From positions 271,457 to 335,456 of the forward strand of contig JAPPHY010000016.1 in assembly GCA_028877205.1 (NCBI GenBank): a stretch of DNA of 64,000 nucleotides. The letters run 5' to 3'. The notes beneath the pieces are model-generated. The model was not told the origin of the DNA and did not search any database. It saw only the letters and a program-made list of their open reading frames with translations. Below, piece by piece: positions 17,281 through 25,873 of this stretch (positions are counted from its first letter, which is position 1; every line of letters starts with the position of its first letter). The stretch is from Chloroflexota bacterium (lineage in GTDB: Bacteria > Chloroflexota > Dehalococcoidia > Lucifugimonadales > UBA2985). Made by a program: the position numbers and the translations under genes.

Positions 17281-18282
17281 ATGAGCGAACGACCCATCAT
17301 TGCCCTCACAATGGGCGATCCTGCAGGCATAGGCCCGGAGGTCATCGCCAAGGCCCTGTCCCATCCCGACGTGGTCGCATCCTGCCACCCGCTGATCATC
17401 GGCAACGCGCCCCTCCTCGGCAAGACGATTCGCGACCTGGGCCTGTCCTACGAAGTGAAGCAGGTATCCTCGGCCGCGGAGGCTCCCGAACACGCCGTGT
17501 CCATACTGGACTCCGGCAACCTCAACGCGGAGGACGTGGCGCACGGGCAGGTGTCCGCCGCCGCGGGCAAGGCCTCCGTGGAGTGGATACTGCAGGCCGG
17601 CGAGATGGCCCTCTCCGGCGACGTGCAGGCCATAGCAACGGCTCCAATTCACAAGGAAGCCGCAAGGGCCGCCGGCTACCAGGACATAGGCCACATGGAG
17701 CTGTACCAGAGCCTCACCGGCGCGAAAGAGGTTGCGACGATGCTCACCGCAGGCAGCCTCCGTGTTGTGCACCTCACGACGCACCGGTCGCTCATGCGCG
17801 CGGTGGAGTACGTCACGAAGGACCACATCCTCGCAAAGCTGAAGCTGACCCACGACTGCTTCAGCGCCTGGGGCTTCGACCCGCCGCGGATCGGCGTGGC
17901 CGCCCTGAACCCGCACGGCGGCGACGGCGGCCTCATCGGGCGCGAGGAGATCGACGAGATCGCGCCGGCGGTGGAGGAAGCGCGCAGCATGGGCATGGAC
18001 GTGACCGGCCCCGTGCCCGCGGACTCCGTGTTCCCGCAGGCAATCGCCGGCCGCTACGACGCCGTGCTCGTTCACTACCACGATCAGGGGCACATCCCCA
18101 TCAAGGTCAAGGACTTCGAGGGAAGCGTCAGCATCAACCTGGGCTTCCCGTTCGTACGCACGTCCGTTGACCACGGCACCGCCTTCGACATCGCCGGCAA
18201 GGGAATCGCCAACGAGACCGGCATGCGGGAAGCCGTGCTCGCCGCTGCCCACATAGCTACGACCGGGCGCCTGCCGGAGTAG
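17281..18282 (+). CDS. pdxA: 4-hydroxythreonine-4-phosphate dehydrogenase
   Basis: 333 aa. NAD-dependent oxidation of 4-phosphohydroxy-L-threonine in pyridoxal phosphate synthesis. MGDPAGIGPEV at the N-terminus, GHMELYQSLTG, THRSL, VHYHDQGHIPIKV and FVRTSVDHGTAFDIAGKG are the conserved blocks holding the metal-binding His residues. Length is normal. Proteins of this family also act in other degradative pathways (PdxA2), and no other B6 gene is nearby, so the pathway assignment is less certain than the family. Followed four bases later by proC. Confidence 0.9.
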   Translation: MSERPIIALTMGDPAGIGPEVIAKALSHPDVVASCHPLIIGNAPLLGKTIRDLGLSYEVKQVSSAAEAPEHAVSILDSGNLNAEDVAHGQVSAAAGKASVEWILQAGEMALSGDVQAIATAPIHKEAARAAGYQDIGHMELYQSLTGAKEVATMLTAGSLRVVHLTTHRSLMRAVEYVTKDHILAKLKLTHDCFSAWGFDPPRIGVAALNPHGGDGGLIGREEIDEIAPAVEEARSMGMDVTGPVPADSVFPQAIAGRYDAVLVHYHDQGHIPIKVKDFEGSVSINLGFPFVRTSVDHGTAFDIAGKGIANETGMREAVLAAAHIATTGRLPE

Positions 18283-18286
18283 CGCC

Positions 18287-19120
18287 ATGTCGACTTCAAA
18301 CGCCGGACCGGGAAACGGAAAGCTGAAACTGGCCTTCATCGGCGGGGGCACCATGGCCGAGGCCATTATCGCGGGCGTGGTGTCGCGCGGCGTGGCGGAT
18401 GGCGATTCCATCGTCGTCGGCGAGCCGGTGCTGCGCCGGCGCGAGTACCTGAGCGGCCGCTACGGGACGCGAGCCGTCGCCGACAACCACAGCGCAATCG
18501 ACGGGGCGGACATCGTGGTCATCGCAGTCAAGCCCCAGCAGCTGCCGGAGGTGCTCGAGGAACTGTCCGGTAAGCTGAATGCCTCGCAGAGCCTCCTGTC
18601 CATCGTCGCGGGCGCCTCGATGGGATCCATCTCGGAGGGCGCGAACCACGCGGCGGTCATACGCGTCATGCCCAACACGCCGGCGCAGGTCGGGATGGGA
18701 ATGACCGTGTGGACGGCGTCGCCGGAGGTCCCGGAGGCACACCGCGAGGCGGCAGGGGAGATGTTCGACTCACTGGGCATCGCCACCTACGTGGCCGAGG
18801 AGAAGTACCTGGACATGTCGACTGCCCTGAGCGCCAGCGGCCCGGCCTACGTGTTCCTGTTCTTGGAGTCACTGATCGACGCGGGCGTGTACATGGGACT
18901 GCCACGCGAGATGGCGCAGACGCTGGCGCTTCAGACAATCGAGGGCAGCGCGGCGCTCGCAAGGGAGTCCGCGAGGCACCCTGCCGAGCTGCGCAACATG
19001 GTGACGTCGCCGGGCGGGACCACGGCGGAGGCGCTGCTGGCACTGGAGGACGCCGGTTTCCGTGCGGCCGTGATGAACGCGGTCATTGCAGCACACGAGA
19101 AGGCGATGGAGCTGGGCTAA
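18287..19120 (+). CDS. proC: Pyrroline-5-carboxylate reductase
   Basis: 277 aa. Final step of proline synthesis, using NAD(P)H. LAFIGGGTMAEAIIAGVV is the Rossmann glycine motif. VIRVMPNTPAQVGMGMT and the C-terminal block LRNMVTSPGGTTAEALLALE are diagnostic. Full length and intact. The N-terminal extension (STSNAGPGNGK) is polar and probably disordered. Confidence 0.96.
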   Translation: MSTSNAGPGNGKLKLAFIGGGTMAEAIIAGVVSRGVADGDSIVVGEPVLRRREYLSGRYGTRAVADNHSAIDGADIVVIAVKPQQLPEVLEELSGKLNASQSLLSIVAGASMGSISEGANHAAVIRVMPNTPAQVGMGMTVWTASPEVPEAHREAAGEMFDSLGIATYVAEEKYLDMSTALSASGPAYVFLFLESLIDAGVYMGLPREMAQTLALQTIEGSAALARESARHPAELRNMVTSPGGTTAEALLALEDAGFRAAVMNAVIAAHEKAMELG

Positions 19121-19128
19121 GGGAAACA

Positions 19129-19386
19129 ATGGGTGCGCTACTAAGCTACCTCATAACCCTGCTCATATTCGCCATTCTCGGCCGCGTCATCCTGGACTGG
19201 CTGGTCGTTGGCGGGCTGCTGCGCTACGACAACGGCCTCTTCCGCGTGCGCGACGCGCTGATCTACATCACGGAGCCGGTGCTCGCGCCCATACGCCGCT
19301 TCACGCGCATGGGCATGATCGACCTCAGCCCCATGGTGGCAATCATCCTGCTGAGCATCTTCCAGCAGTTCGTGGCCCGCGTGTAG
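19129..19386 (+). CDS. YggT-family small membrane protein
   Basis: 85 aa with two transmembrane helices (about residues 5-28 and 63-82) around the loop ITEPVLAPIRRFTRMGMIDLSPMV, the YggT signature. YggT proteins commonly sit next to proC, as here (eight bases after its stop), and have been linked to envelope or osmotic functions and to chloroplast cofactor assembly in plants. The exact role here is unknown. Confidence 0.88.
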   Translation: MGALLSYLITLLIFAILGRVILDWLVVGGLLRYDNGLFRVRDALIYITEPVLAPIRRFTRMGMIDLSPMVAIILLSIFQQFVARV

Positions 19387-19439
19387 CGTGGCGGCCTCCC
19401 GGCAGTCAGACGAATCCACGTGCCCACCACCCCGCCGCA

Positions 19440-19468
19440 TTGAAGCGCGCCTGTCCCTGTTGTAGAAT
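19440..19468 (+). promoter_or_regulatory. Histidine operon promoter
   Basis: TTGAAG (19440-19445), a 17-bp spacer and TAGAAT (19463-19468). Initiation near 19475 leaves a leader of ~27 bases before hisZ. No His-rich leader peptide or attenuator fits in this short leader. Confidence 0.65.
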
Positions 19469-19501
19469 AGCCCCAGCCCGAATCAGAGGTTTGATTACGC
19501 C

Positions 19502-20746
19502 ATGCCACCCGTCCGGCCGCTGCCGGGAATGAGAGATGAGACTCCGCAGGAGCTCCATCGCAGGACCACCGCCCGCGACATCCTACAGGCGCACCTGTCC
19601 GCACACGGCTACCGCGCCATAGACACGCCGCTCCTGGAGCCCACGGAGCTGTTCCTCCGTAAGTCGGGTGGCGAGCTTGCCACGCGCATGTACACCTTCA
19701 ACGATCCGGGCGGCAATCGCGTCAGCCTACGGCCGGAGTTCACGCCATCCGTGATACGCTATTACTTGGAGCGGGCCGGGGAGGAGCCGCTTCCCCTGCG
19801 ACTCCAGTACAGCGGCCCGGTGTTCCGCTACGACGAGGCCGGGCGCTTCAACCAAGCGCACCAGGCCGGCGCGGAGGTGATCGGCGCTGCGTCGCCCGAC
19901 TCCGACGGTGAGATGCTCGCGCTGGCGATGGACGGCCTCTCCCGGCTGGGCGCGCCCTCGCCGCAGTGTGTCGTGGGACACGTGGGCGTCCTGCACCTGA
20001 TGCTGGGCGAGCTCGGTATATCGTCGAGAGCGCAGGAATTCCTCATCGGCTGCCTGCCCGGGCTCAGGGCAAGCTCGGTGAACGCTGCGGACGTGCTGGA
20101 GCAGGCGCGCTCGCGGGGCCTGGTGAAGGGCGAGGACGGCAGTCGCGCCCCCGTCCTGCCAACGAACGGCGGGGGAAGGCAGGACGCCATCGACGCCCTT
20201 CGCCACCTCTTCCACGACTCCCTCAGCGGCATACAGGGCAGCCGCTCCACGGACGAGATACTCGCCCGCTTTATGAGCAAGCAGGAGCAGGGAGACGATC
20301 CGGCAAGCGTGGAACGGGGCGTCTCACTGCTTTCGCGAGTCGCGTCATCCGCAGGGGATGAGGAGCAGGCCATGTCGCGGCTTGCCTCGGCGCTTCGTGA
20401 GCACGGCATCGGCCGCGAGTGTCTCTCGCCGCTGGAGGAGGCGCTGGCCGCGTTCCACATCCGCAGGCCGGATACGCCGGTCATGGTGGATGTCGGACTG
20501 GTTCGCGGGATCGCCTACTACACCGGCATGGTGTTCGAGATTCGCGCCGGCGGCAGCGGCAGTGAGGTCGCCGTGTGCGGTGGCGGCCGGTACGACGGAC
20601 TCGTCAAGGCCATCGGCGGGCTCGAGGACGTGCCCGCGCTCGGCTTCGCATACACGCTTGAGAACCTGCTGGGGCTGCTCCCGGAGGACGCGCCCCGGAG
20701 CCTGGAGGAGTCGCATTCTGCGCCTGGCTATTCCCAGCGACGGTGA
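19502..20746 (+). CDS. hisZ: ATP phosphoribosyltransferase regulatory subunit HisZ
   Basis: 414 aa. A histidyl-tRNA synthetase-like catalytic core: LRPEFTPSVIRYYLE (motif 2 region), VRGIAYYTGMVFEI and GGGRYDGLVKAIGG (histidine site). The protein ends soon after motif 3, without the ~90-residue anticodon-binding domain of HisS, and hisG follows. Both facts favour HisZ, the regulatory partner of HisG, over a tRNA synthetase. An insertion around residues 190-290 is less conserved. The 3' end overlaps hisG by 29 bases. Confidence 0.82.
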   Translation: MPPVRPLPGMRDETPQELHRRTTARDILQAHLSAHGYRAIDTPLLEPTELFLRKSGGELATRMYTFNDPGGNRVSLRPEFTPSVIRYYLERAGEEPLPLRLQYSGPVFRYDEAGRFNQAHQAGAEVIGAASPDSDGEMLALAMDGLSRLGAPSPQCVVGHVGVLHLMLGELGISSRAQEFLIGCLPGLRASSVNAADVLEQARSRGLVKGEDGSRAPVLPTNGGGRQDAIDALRHLFHDSLSGIQGSRSTDEILARFMSKQEQGDDPASVERGVSLLSRVASSAGDEEQAMSRLASALREHGIGRECLSPLEEALAAFHIRRPDTPVMVDVGLVRGIAYYTGMVFEIRAGGSGSEVAVCGGGRYDGLVKAIGGLEDVPALGFAYTLENLLGLLPEDAPRSLEESHSAPGYSQRR

Positions 20747-21716
20747 GCTCTACGAGTCCACCCTCAGCTTCCTGCGCAGCAGCGGCCTGCCTGTGGAGCG
20801 CGCCAGCTCGCGCCGCTACACCGGCACCATCGGCGGCGGGTCCGGCGCGACCGTGCTGTTCCAGCGCACCGCGGACATTCCGCTGAAGGTGGAGGATGGC
20901 AGTGTGGACCTGGGCATCACGGGGCTGGACCGGTACATGGAGATGTGCCCGGAGGGTGGCGACGCCCTCCTGGTCATGGACGACCTGGGCTACGGAGGCT
21001 GCAAGCTCATGGTGGGCGTGCCGGACTCGTGGCTGGACGTGGACTCCATGAGCGACCTCGCAGACCTCTCCGTGGACATGCGAGAGCACGGCCGCGACCT
21101 CAAGATCGCCACCAAGTACCCGAGGCTGGTGGAGCGCCACATGCTCAGGCACGGCGTCAGCTACTACTCCCTCGTCCAGTCCAGTGGCACGCTGGAAGCC
21201 GCGCCGGCCATGGGGTTCGCCGACATCATCGCGGACATCTCCTCAACCGGCACGACACTGCGCGAGAACCGGCTGAAGACTGTGGAGAACGGCACCATAC
21301 TTGCGTCGCAGGCGTGCATCATCGGCAACGGGCGACGGCTCGCTGAGGAACCTGACGCGCTGCGCGAGACGCGCATCCTGCTTGAGCAGGCTGAGGCGCA
21401 CCTGCGCGCAAGGGACTTCTTCAGCATCACCGCCAACATACTCGGCAGCTCGCCGGAGGACGTGGCGGAGCAGGTCACGCGACGGCCGGAAGTGTCGGGC
21501 CTGAAGGGCCCCACGATCGCGAGGGTGTACAGCGAGGACGAGGGGACATGGTTCGCTGTGACGCTGGTCGTGCCGAGAGATCGGCTGCTTGAGGCCGTCG
21601 ACCATCTGCGCGAGATAGGAGCCGGGAGCGTGACTGTCTCCCAGGCCCTCTACGTATTCCAGGACCGCTGCAACGCCTACCAGTCGCTCCTGCAGGCGCT
21701 TGGACGGGCGGGCTGA
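20718..21716 (+). CDS. hisG: ATP phosphoribosyltransferase, long form with HisG_C domain
   Basis: About 332 aa. First step of histidine synthesis. LRLAIPSDGELYE begins the catalytic domain; DLGITGLDRYME, KIATKYPRL and FADIIADISSTGTTLRENRL are HisG motifs (the last is the PRPP site). The last ~75 residues (GPTIARVYSEDEGTWFAVTL, then REIGAGSVTV) are an ACT-like HisG_C regulatory domain. No ATG, GTG or TTG fits the start. GGAGGAG at 20704-20710 is seven bases before a CTG at 20718, which I take as the start; ATT at 20715 is the alternative. Confidence 0.9.
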   Translation: MRLAIPSDGELYESTLSFLRSSGLPVERASSRRYTGTIGGGSGATVLFQRTADIPLKVEDGSVDLGITGLDRYMEMCPEGGDALLVMDDLGYGGCKLMVGVPDSWLDVDSMSDLADLSVDMREHGRDLKIATKYPRLVERHMLRHGVSYYSLVQSSGTLEAAPAMGFADIIADISSTGTTLRENRLKTVENGTILASQACIIGNGRRLAEEPDALRETRILLEQAEAHLRARDFFSITANILGSSPEDVAEQVTRRPEVSGLKGPTIARVYSEDEGTWFAVTLVVPRDRLLEAVDHLREIGAGSVTVSQALYVFQDRCNAYQSLLQALGRAG

Positions 21717-21730
21717 GGCAGGGAGCAGCA

Positions 21731-22492
21731 ATGCCCAACCTCAGCGCCCACCTGGGCATGGCCAAGGAAGCCGCCTCGCGGCTTGAGCACCCCGTCATCG
21801 ACAGGAACCTCGGAGCATTCCTGCTTGGCTCCGTGACTCCCGACATCCGCATTATCACCAAGGGCAAGCGGGACGACACCCACTTTGTGGACCTGGACTT
21901 CCACCACATGGGAGACGGCCTGGACGGCATGTTCCGGCTGCATCCCCACCTGGCGAGCCCGGACGGCCTCTCCGAAGCCACCGCGGCCTTCGTGGTCGGT
22001 TATGCTTCGCACCTGCTTTCCGACGAGCTGTGGATCCTCGGCCTGTACCGCCCGTACTTCGGCAACCGCCAGGTCTACGAGGACGCGCACGAAGGCGACC
22101 TGATGGACAGGGCGTTGCAGCTAGAGCTGGATCGGAGGGAGCAGGTCGCCCTCGGCGGCCTGGAGACGCTCCGCCCGCGCATTGCGCAGGCTGAAAGGGA
22201 CGTGGACGTCGGCTTCATTTCGCCGGACACGATGTGCGACTGGCGCGAGTGGATCGAGGGCACGCTCAGCTGGAGCTTCAGCTGGGAGCGCCTTCGATTC
22301 ATGGCCCGCCGCGTCGTGGCTCGCCGGGCGGACGAGACCGATAGGACACGGGACATGGTGGACGAGTTCCTGGAGTCCGTTCCCCGGGGTCTTGAGCGAA
22401 TCTACAAAACCATCGACCGACAGCTGTTCGAGGACTTTCGAGAGCGCAGCATCGGCGACCTCATAGACTTCTCTCGTGGGTACCTGTCATGA
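21731..22492 (+). CDS. Zinc-dependent phospholipase C-like protein
   Basis: 253 aa. MPNLSAHLGMAKEAASRL, FLLGSVTPDIRI, THFVDLDFH and VVGYASHLLSDELW carry the spaced His and Asp residues of the zinc-dependent phospholipase C superfamily. No signal peptide is seen, so it is probably cytoplasmic and its substrate need not be a phospholipid. It lies inside the histidine operon, 14 bases after hisG and overlapping hisD by four bases (ATGA), although no known histidine step needs it. Confidence 0.72.
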   Translation: MPNLSAHLGMAKEAASRLEHPVIDRNLGAFLLGSVTPDIRIITKGKRDDTHFVDLDFHHMGDGLDGMFRLHPHLASPDGLSEATAAFVVGYASHLLSDELWILGLYRPYFGNRQVYEDAHEGDLMDRALQLELDRREQVALGGLETLRPRIAQAERDVDVGFISPDTMCDWREWIEGTLSWSFSWERLRFMARRVVARRADETDRTRDMVDEFLESVPRGLERIYKTIDRQLFEDFRERSIGDLIDFSRGYLS

Positions 22493-23826
22493 GGATCGTC
22501 CGGGGAATGGAGGAGGGCAGGAGGGCGCTGGACCGCGAGGCATTTCTTCGGGAGCAGGCAGCTTCGCCGGAGATGGCTGCGGGCATCGAGCGAGTCTTCG
22601 GGGAGCCATTGACTCCCGAGGAGACCGTCGCGCGCATCGTCCGTGATGTCGCGGAGCGCGGCGACGAGGCGGTTCGCGAGTACACACGCCGCATCGACGG
22701 CGCCGAGCCTGAGTCGCTGGAGCTGACTCGCGATGAGGTCAGAAATGCGGCGTCGGAGGTGCCTCGCGAGGTCCTGGATGCCCTGAACACGTCCGCATCC
22801 CGCGTTCGGCAGTACCACGCCGCGACCATGCCAAAGCCGTGGATGGACATGGACAACGGCTTCGGCGAGATCATCACACCCGTGGAGCGCGTCGGCGTAT
22901 ACGTACCCGGAGGACGCGGCGCGTATCCATCGACCGTCCTGATGACAGCCGTACCCGCCCGCGTGGCCGGCGTGAGGGAGATTGTTCTGGCAACGCCGCC
23001 GCGCGGAGAGCAGGGGCCGCCCGCCGCCGTCATGGCCGCGGCCCAAGTGGCCGGAGTGAGGCGCGTGTTTCAGATCGGCGGCGCCCAGGCCATCGCCGCA
23101 ATGGCCTACGGCACCGAGACTGTACCGAAGGTGGACATGATCTGCGGCCCCGGCAACGTCTTCGTGACGCTTGCCAAGAAGATGGTCTACGGGCAGGTAG
23201 GCATAGACGGGCTGGAGGGCCCCACTGAGACTCTCATCGTCGCGGACGAGACCGCGGACCCGGCCCTCTGCGCCGCCGACCTGCTGGGCCAGGCCGAGCA
23301 CGACCTGCTGGCGACTCCGGTGCTCATCACAACGTGCGAGGAGCTTCTCGCCCCCATCCAGGAGGAGGTACAGCGCCAGCTGGCCGCCCTGCCTCGCGGC
23401 GATACGGCCGCGTCCTCCATCGACCGGCGCGGCGCGTTTGTCGTGGTGGACAGTCTCGATGAGGCGATCGAGCTTGCGAACGAGTATGCACCGGAGCACC
23501 TCTGCCTGATGATCAGCGACCCTTGGAGCGCCGTGGGAAAGGTGCGCCACACCGGGGGAGTCTTCCTGGGCGACCACTCGCCGGAGGTCATGGGCGACTA
23601 CGTTGCAGGGCCCAGCCACGTGATGCCCACCGGAGGCACGGCCCGCTTCAACTCCTGCCTTGGCGTATCGCAGTTCATCAAACGCACGCCTGTGGTTGCG
23701 CTGGACCCGGCGATGGCTCGAAGGCTGACCGGAGCGGCCGCTACCATCGCCCGCGCCGAGCAGTTCGACGCCCACGCCCGGGCGGTGGAGATTAGACTGG
23801 AGCGCAGCGGCAGGGGAGCAGACTGA
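22489..23826 (+). CDS. hisD: Histidinol dehydrogenase
   Basis: 445 aa. Catalyses the last two oxidations to histidine with NAD and zinc. [49 protein letters not shown] and DLLGQAEHD are hallmark blocks; [10 protein letters not shown] and [12 protein letters not shown] carry further active-site residues. Full length. The start overlaps the upstream gene (ATGA), suggesting coupled translation. Confidence 0.97.
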   Translation: MRIVRGMEEGRRALDREAFLREQAASPEMAAGIERVFGEPLTPEETVARIVRDVAERGDEAVREYTRRIDGAEPESLELTRDEVRNAASEVPREVLDALNTSASRVRQYHAATMPKPWMDMDNGFGEIITPVERVGVYVPGGRGAYPSTVLMTAVPARVAGVREIVLATPPRGEQGPPAAVMAAAQVAGVRRVFQIGGAQAIAAMAYGTETVPKVDMICGPGNVFVTLAKKMVYGQVGIDGLEGPTETLIVADETADPALCAADLLGQAEHDLLATPVLITTCEELLAPIQEEVQRQLAALPRGDTAASSIDRRGAFVVVDSLDEAIELANEYAPEHLCLMISDPWSAVGKVRHTGGVFLGDHSPEVMGDYVAGPSHVMPTGGTARFNSCLGVSQFIKRTPVVALDPAMARRLTGAAATIARAEQFDAHARAVEIRLERSGRGAD

Positions 23827-23846
23827 GCCGCGTCTAGGAGCTGACT

Positions 23847-24938
23847 TTGGACATAACCAGGCTGTTTCGCCCAGATCTGCGAAAGCTGCGACCGTACCAG
23901 GCCGTGGACTCTCCGGCCGCGCTCGCTCAGACCGCCGGAATACCGCCGGAGAGCATCATTAAGCTCAACGCCAACGAGAATCCCTACGGCCCATCTCCTC
24001 GGGTGCTGGAAGCGCTTGCGAGCCACCGGGGATACCACATCTACCCGGACGCAAGACAGACCGCCTGCAGGAGAGCGCTGGAGGAGTACACCGGCATCCC
24101 CTCTGATCTCATCATGGGTGGAGCGGGTGCGGACGAGCTTATCGACCTGGTGCTGCGGGCCACGCTTGAACCCGCCGACAGGGTAATCAGCTGCCCACCC
24201 ACCTTCGGCATGTACTCGTTCAGCACTCAGGTCAACGGCGGCACGCTGATAAACATACCGCGAGACGATGACTTCCAGGTGGCCATCGACAAGGTGAAGG
24301 ACGCAGTAGGCACTATGACCAAGGCCGTGTTCCTGACCTCGCCCAATAATCCCACGGGCAACTCCATCACAGAGGACATGGTGCTGAGCCTGTTGGATTC
24401 TCCCATAATGGTGGTGATAGACGAGACTTACTTCGAGTTCAGCGGTGAGACGTTTGCACACCTGGTTCCGGAGCATCCCAACCTGGTCGTCCTGCGCACG
24501 CTGAGCAAGTGGGCCGGTCTGGCCGGGCTGCGCATCGGCTACGGGATTATGGCGCCAAGGCTGCTGGACCTGCTCATGGACATCAAGCAGCCTTACAACA
24601 TCAACGCAGCCGCTGAAGTGGCGCTGTTGAACTCCCTGGCAGACCTGGATTACCTGATGGGCAATGTGGCCGCGATTGTGGAGGAGAGGGAGCGTCTCTA
24701 CGCCAGGCTGTCGTCCATGCCCGGAATCAACCCGCTCCCGTCCTCGGCCAACTTCCTGCTGTGCGAGATAGAAAACGGAAAAGCGCTGCCCGTGTTCCGG
24801 GAACTGGCGCGCAGGGGCATCTTTGTGCGATACTTCAACGCGCCGCGGCTCCGGGATTCGCTGCGGATATCCGTGGGCCGGCCTGAGCACACCGACGCGC
24901 TGGTCAGCGCCCTGGAGGAGATTCTCGGAGAGCCGTAG
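23847..24938 (+). CDS. hisC: Histidinol-phosphate aminotransferase
   Basis: 363 aa, PLP-dependent fold-type I. IIKLNANENPYGPSP is the N-terminal signature, SPNNPTGNSI binds PLP, and RTLSKWAGLAGLRIGYG holds the Schiff-base Lys. The start is TTG at 23847 with AGGAG six bases upstream. It lies between hisD and hisB, which supports HisC over other class I/II aminotransferases. Confidence 0.95.
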   Translation: MDITRLFRPDLRKLRPYQAVDSPAALAQTAGIPPESIIKLNANENPYGPSPRVLEALASHRGYHIYPDARQTACRRALEEYTGIPSDLIMGGAGADELIDLVLRATLEPADRVISCPPTFGMYSFSTQVNGGTLINIPRDDDFQVAIDKVKDAVGTMTKAVFLTSPNNPTGNSITEDMVLSLLDSPIMVVIDETYFEFSGETFAHLVPEHPNLVVLRTLSKWAGLAGLRIGYGIMAPRLLDLLMDIKQPYNINAAAEVALLNSLADLDYLMGNVAAIVEERERLYARLSSMPGINPLPSSANFLLCEIENGKALPVFRELARRGIFVRYFNAPRLRDSLRISVGRPEHTDALVSALEEILGEP

Positions 24939-24989
24939 GCGGCCGGCGCTAGACGCGCGTCGCGCCTCATCGAACTACTGGAGATATAC

Positions 24990-25589
24990 TTGAACGATCG
25001 CAGGGCTACCTTCCGGCGGGATACGCGAGAGAGCCAGGTTGAGGTTACTCTGGACCTCGACGGCACCGGTCAGGCCTCCGTCGATACCCCCAACGGGATG
25101 CTGAACCACCTCCTGGAGCAGCTGGCACGCCACGGCCTTATGGACGTGAGCGTCACGGCCACAGGAGACCTCTCGCCGGGGTGGCATCACCTGGTGGAGG
25201 ACGTGGGTATCGTGCTTGGGCAGACCCTCCACCGTGCGCTGGGGGAAGGGAAGGGCATAACTCGCATGGGACACCAGGTGGTACCCCTGGACGAGACGCT
25301 TGTCATGGTTGCGCTCGATCTTGGGGGCAGGCCCTATGCGGTGGTGAAGGCCGCATTCGACGGCCCAACCATAGGCGACCTGCCATCCGACCTAGTGCGC
25401 CACTTCCTGGAGGTCTTTGCGCTGGAGGGCAGGATGAATCTGCACGCGCAGGTGCTCGCCGGCAGCAACGACCACCACCGAGCCGAGGCGTTGTTCAAGG
25501 CGCTGGCCAGGGCGCTGCGGACCGCGGTAGCGGTCGATCCAAGGACGGCAGGCGAGGTGCCCAGCACCAAGGGCACCATCAGCGAGTAG
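24990..25589 (+). CDS. hisB: Imidazoleglycerol-phosphate dehydratase (divergent N-terminal half)
   Basis: 199 aa from TTG. Dehydrates imidazole glycerol phosphate using two manganese ions. The second metal motif is intact (NDHHRAEALFKALARAL) and the C-terminus has the usual PSTKGTI. In the first half, the usual FxDHML reads MLNHLLEQ and the Asp-His-His motif reads GWHHLVEDVG, so the residue before the His pair is Trp rather than Asp. The metal-binding His residues are kept, so activity is likely. Last his gene in this operon; hisA, hisF, hisH and hisI are not in the window. Confidence 0.92.
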   Translation: MNDRRATFRRDTRESQVEVTLDLDGTGQASVDTPNGMLNHLLEQLARHGLMDVSVTATGDLSPGWHHLVEDVGIVLGQTLHRALGEGKGITRMGHQVVPLDETLVMVALDLGGRPYAVVKAAFDGPTIGDLPSDLVRHFLEVFALEGRMNLHAQVLAGSNDHHRAEALFKALARALRTAVAVDPRTAGEVPSTKGTISE

Positions 25590-25616
25590 TAGTGCGGCGC
25601 GGCCCGTTGGCGTCCG

Positions 25617-25871
25617 TTAGCCGTCCGCTTCTTCCACGTCGTAGCGGTAGCTCTCGATGACCGGGTTGGCCAGCAGCCGTTGGCACATCTCGTCCACCAT
25701 CGCCTCAGCCTCCGCCCGCGCGCCTGCGCTAAGCCTGATCTCCAGGTACTTGCCGGCTCGCACGTCCTCGGCGCCGCTGAAGCCGAGGCTCCTCAATCCG
25801 CCCAGTACGGTACGGCCCTGAGGATCGTTCACGGTGGGCTTTAGGGTGACGTACACCCTGGCGAGATACAT
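25617..25871 (-). CDS. purS: Phosphoribosylformylglycinamidine synthase subunit PurS
   Basis: 84 aa from the ATG at 25871: YLARVYVTLKPTVNDPQGRT, then LGFSGAEDVRAGKYLEIRL and CQRLLANPVIESYRYDV. This is PurS, the small subunit linking PurL and PurQ in the fourth purine step. It lies two bases after the DUF3105 gene. purQ and purL are not in the window. Longer versions of the frame upstream overlap the DUF3105 gene and look like shadow. Confidence 0.93.
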   Translation of the reverse strand: MYLARVYVTLKPTVNDPQGRTVLGGLRSLGFSGAEDVRAGKYLEIRLSAGARAEAEAMVDEMCQRLLANPVIESYRYDVEEADG

Positions 25872-25873
25872 CG

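Noticed and set aside
16771-18411. 546-codon open frame on the minus strand
   Set aside because: It lies opposite pdxA and the peptidase gene, has the Arg/Ala/Gly-rich, motif-free composition of a GC-driven shadow frame, and both plus-strand genes have clear families.
20358-20717. Frameshifted hisZ-hisG fusion
   Set aside because: The frame before 20715 is Arg/Trp-rich nonsense, hisZ has its own proper stop at 20746, and a good ribosome site precedes CTG 20718.
19502-20746. Histidyl-tRNA synthetase (hisS)
   Set aside because: The protein ends soon after motif 3 and has no anticodon-binding domain, and hisG follows directly; HisZ is the better call.
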